Assembly: GCA_002683585.1 (NCBI GenBank)
Contig: NYTQ01000008.1
Coordinates: 3,638-9,330, forward strand
Origin: Cryomorphaceae bacterium
GTDB lineage: Bacteria; Bacteroidota; Bacteroidia; Flavobacteriales; Crocinitomicaceae
Length of the DNA stretch: 5,693 nucleotides
Reading direction: 5' to 3'
The translations under genes and the position numbers were made by a program. Shown here piece by piece: positions 5,070-5,693 of this stretch. Position 1 is the first letter of the stretch. Every line of letters begins with the position of its first letter. The notes under the pieces are model-generated. The model saw only the letters and a program-made list of their open reading frames with translations, had not been told where the DNA came from and did not search any database.

Positions 5070-5693
5070 TTATTCTCCTGTATTTTCGTTTAGTGAAGTA
5101 GCTAGTTTATTAAATAAAGCTTGTGTTTCCTTTATTTTGGAAATACCGTCTTGTATTTTTGTTACATTTATTTCGGTAGTTGTGTTGTTACCGGTCCATA
5201 TCTCATTTCTAGAGCGAAGCATTCGAGGTTTTAGAAGTTCAGCTAAGGCGCTTTGGATATAAGTCTGTGTTTGCGCTGTCTCAGAAAGCAATTGATCCAT
5301 CTGATTAAGGACCTCATTTCTTTTTCTGTAGGTGCTGTCAGCAATTCTATGTTTAGCATTATCCAGCTCCCTTCTGTAGCGCGTTATTTTTATTCTTGTG
5401 CTTTCTGAGGATTCGTGGAGCTGAGATATATTATTTTTAATATTCGTTTTCAACTCGTTCTTATTTAGAATTTTAAAATGGCTGTTAGAAATGGCATTAC
5501 CAAGTGCATTTGATGCGGATGCGTATTTTGGATTTAACCGATCAATTTCAGCGCTGAGCCTTTTCATCTTTTTTTTGATTTGCTTAAAGTCCTGCCATAT
5601 TTCTTCATCAGATTTGATTTTTTTCTTCCCCTTAGCGAGATTCTCAAAAGTGAATTGTAATGCTTTTATTTCATCTGTTTTTAAACGCAGTGC
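5070..5693 (-). CDS. Coiled-coil-rich protein of unknown function, N-terminus outside window
   Basis: The frame is open from the right edge to TAA at 5072-5070, giving at least 207 residues. The ATG at 5567 is internal, because 42 codons of good coding sequence precede it (starting ALRLKTDEIKALQFTFENLA). The protein is hydrophilic, rich in Lys, Glu, Gln, Ser and Asn, with long heptad-like helices over most of its length, for example KMKRLSAEIDRLN, ISQLHESSESTRIKITRYRR and VLNQMDQLLSETAQTQTYI. There is a short non-helical break near WTGNNTTTEINV and a final helix near the C-terminus. No membrane segment, cysteine or enzymatic motif is seen in the visible part. It lies 39 bp upstream of the GldK-like gene on the same strand, with no evident promoter between, so it is probably its operon partner. 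Whether it is exported depends on the missing N-terminus. Confidence 0.75.
   Translation of the reverse strand, partial: ALRLKTDEIKALQFTFENLAKGKKKIKSDEEIWQDFKQIKKKMKRLSAEIDRLNPKYASASNALGNAISNSHFKILNKNELKTNIKNNISQLHESSESTRIKITRYRRELDNAKHRIADSTYRKRNEVLNQMDQLLSETAQTQTYIQSALAELLKPRMLRSRNEIWTGNNTTTEINVTKIQDGISKIKETQALFNKLATSLNENTGE

Noticed and set aside
5050..5262. Plus-strand open frame of 70 codons
   Set aside because: It is antisense to the coiled-coil gene and has no recognisable family.

Overview
The window looks like low-GC chromosomal DNA of a Bacteroidetes bacterium (Flavobacteriia/Cytophagia-like). Four things support this: a type IX secretion (T9SS) sorting domain at 1147-1428, a GldJ/GldK-type gliding-motility homologue at 3132-5030, a perfect Bacteroidetes-type -7 element (TAnnTTTG) in front of the tRNA gene, and starts without Shine-Dalgarno sequences. 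No genus can be named from the sequence alone.

Layout. Positions 1-840 read rightward and look like ordinary core genome: the C-terminal part of a CtaA/COX15 heme A synthase, a small DUF2834-like membrane protein 28 bp downstream, then a tRNA gene with a CAU anticodon, its own promoter and a rho-independent terminator. Positions 880-1146 hold no intact gene, only short repeats and what may be gene debris. From 1147 to the end every gene reads leftward. The order on the minus strand, from the right edge, is: a coiled-coil-rich protein (cut by the edge), a secreted GldK/GldJ-like protein with a formylglycine-generating-enzyme (SUMF1) fold, a probable terminator, about 250 bp with a frameshifted membrane-peptide remnant, a PD-(D/E)XK-type nuclease, and a secreted protein whose T9SS sorting domain is separated from it by one in-frame UGA.

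Functional reading. The coiled-coil gene and the GldK-like gene are 39 bp apart and probably form one transcription unit acting at the cell envelope. The nuclease and the secreted protein are 36 bp apart and may be co-transcribed. The block from the tRNA 3' end to about 3107 has some marks of an old tRNA-associated insertion: variable cargo, broken genes, a possible integrase start codon remnant and a short echo of the tRNA 3' sequence at its far side. That island reading is inference.

The best candidates for something new are the in-frame UGA between the secreted domain and its export tag, the GldK-like/coiled-coil pair, and the unrecognised N-terminal half of the nuclease. I do not see a complete, clearly new defence or mobile system.
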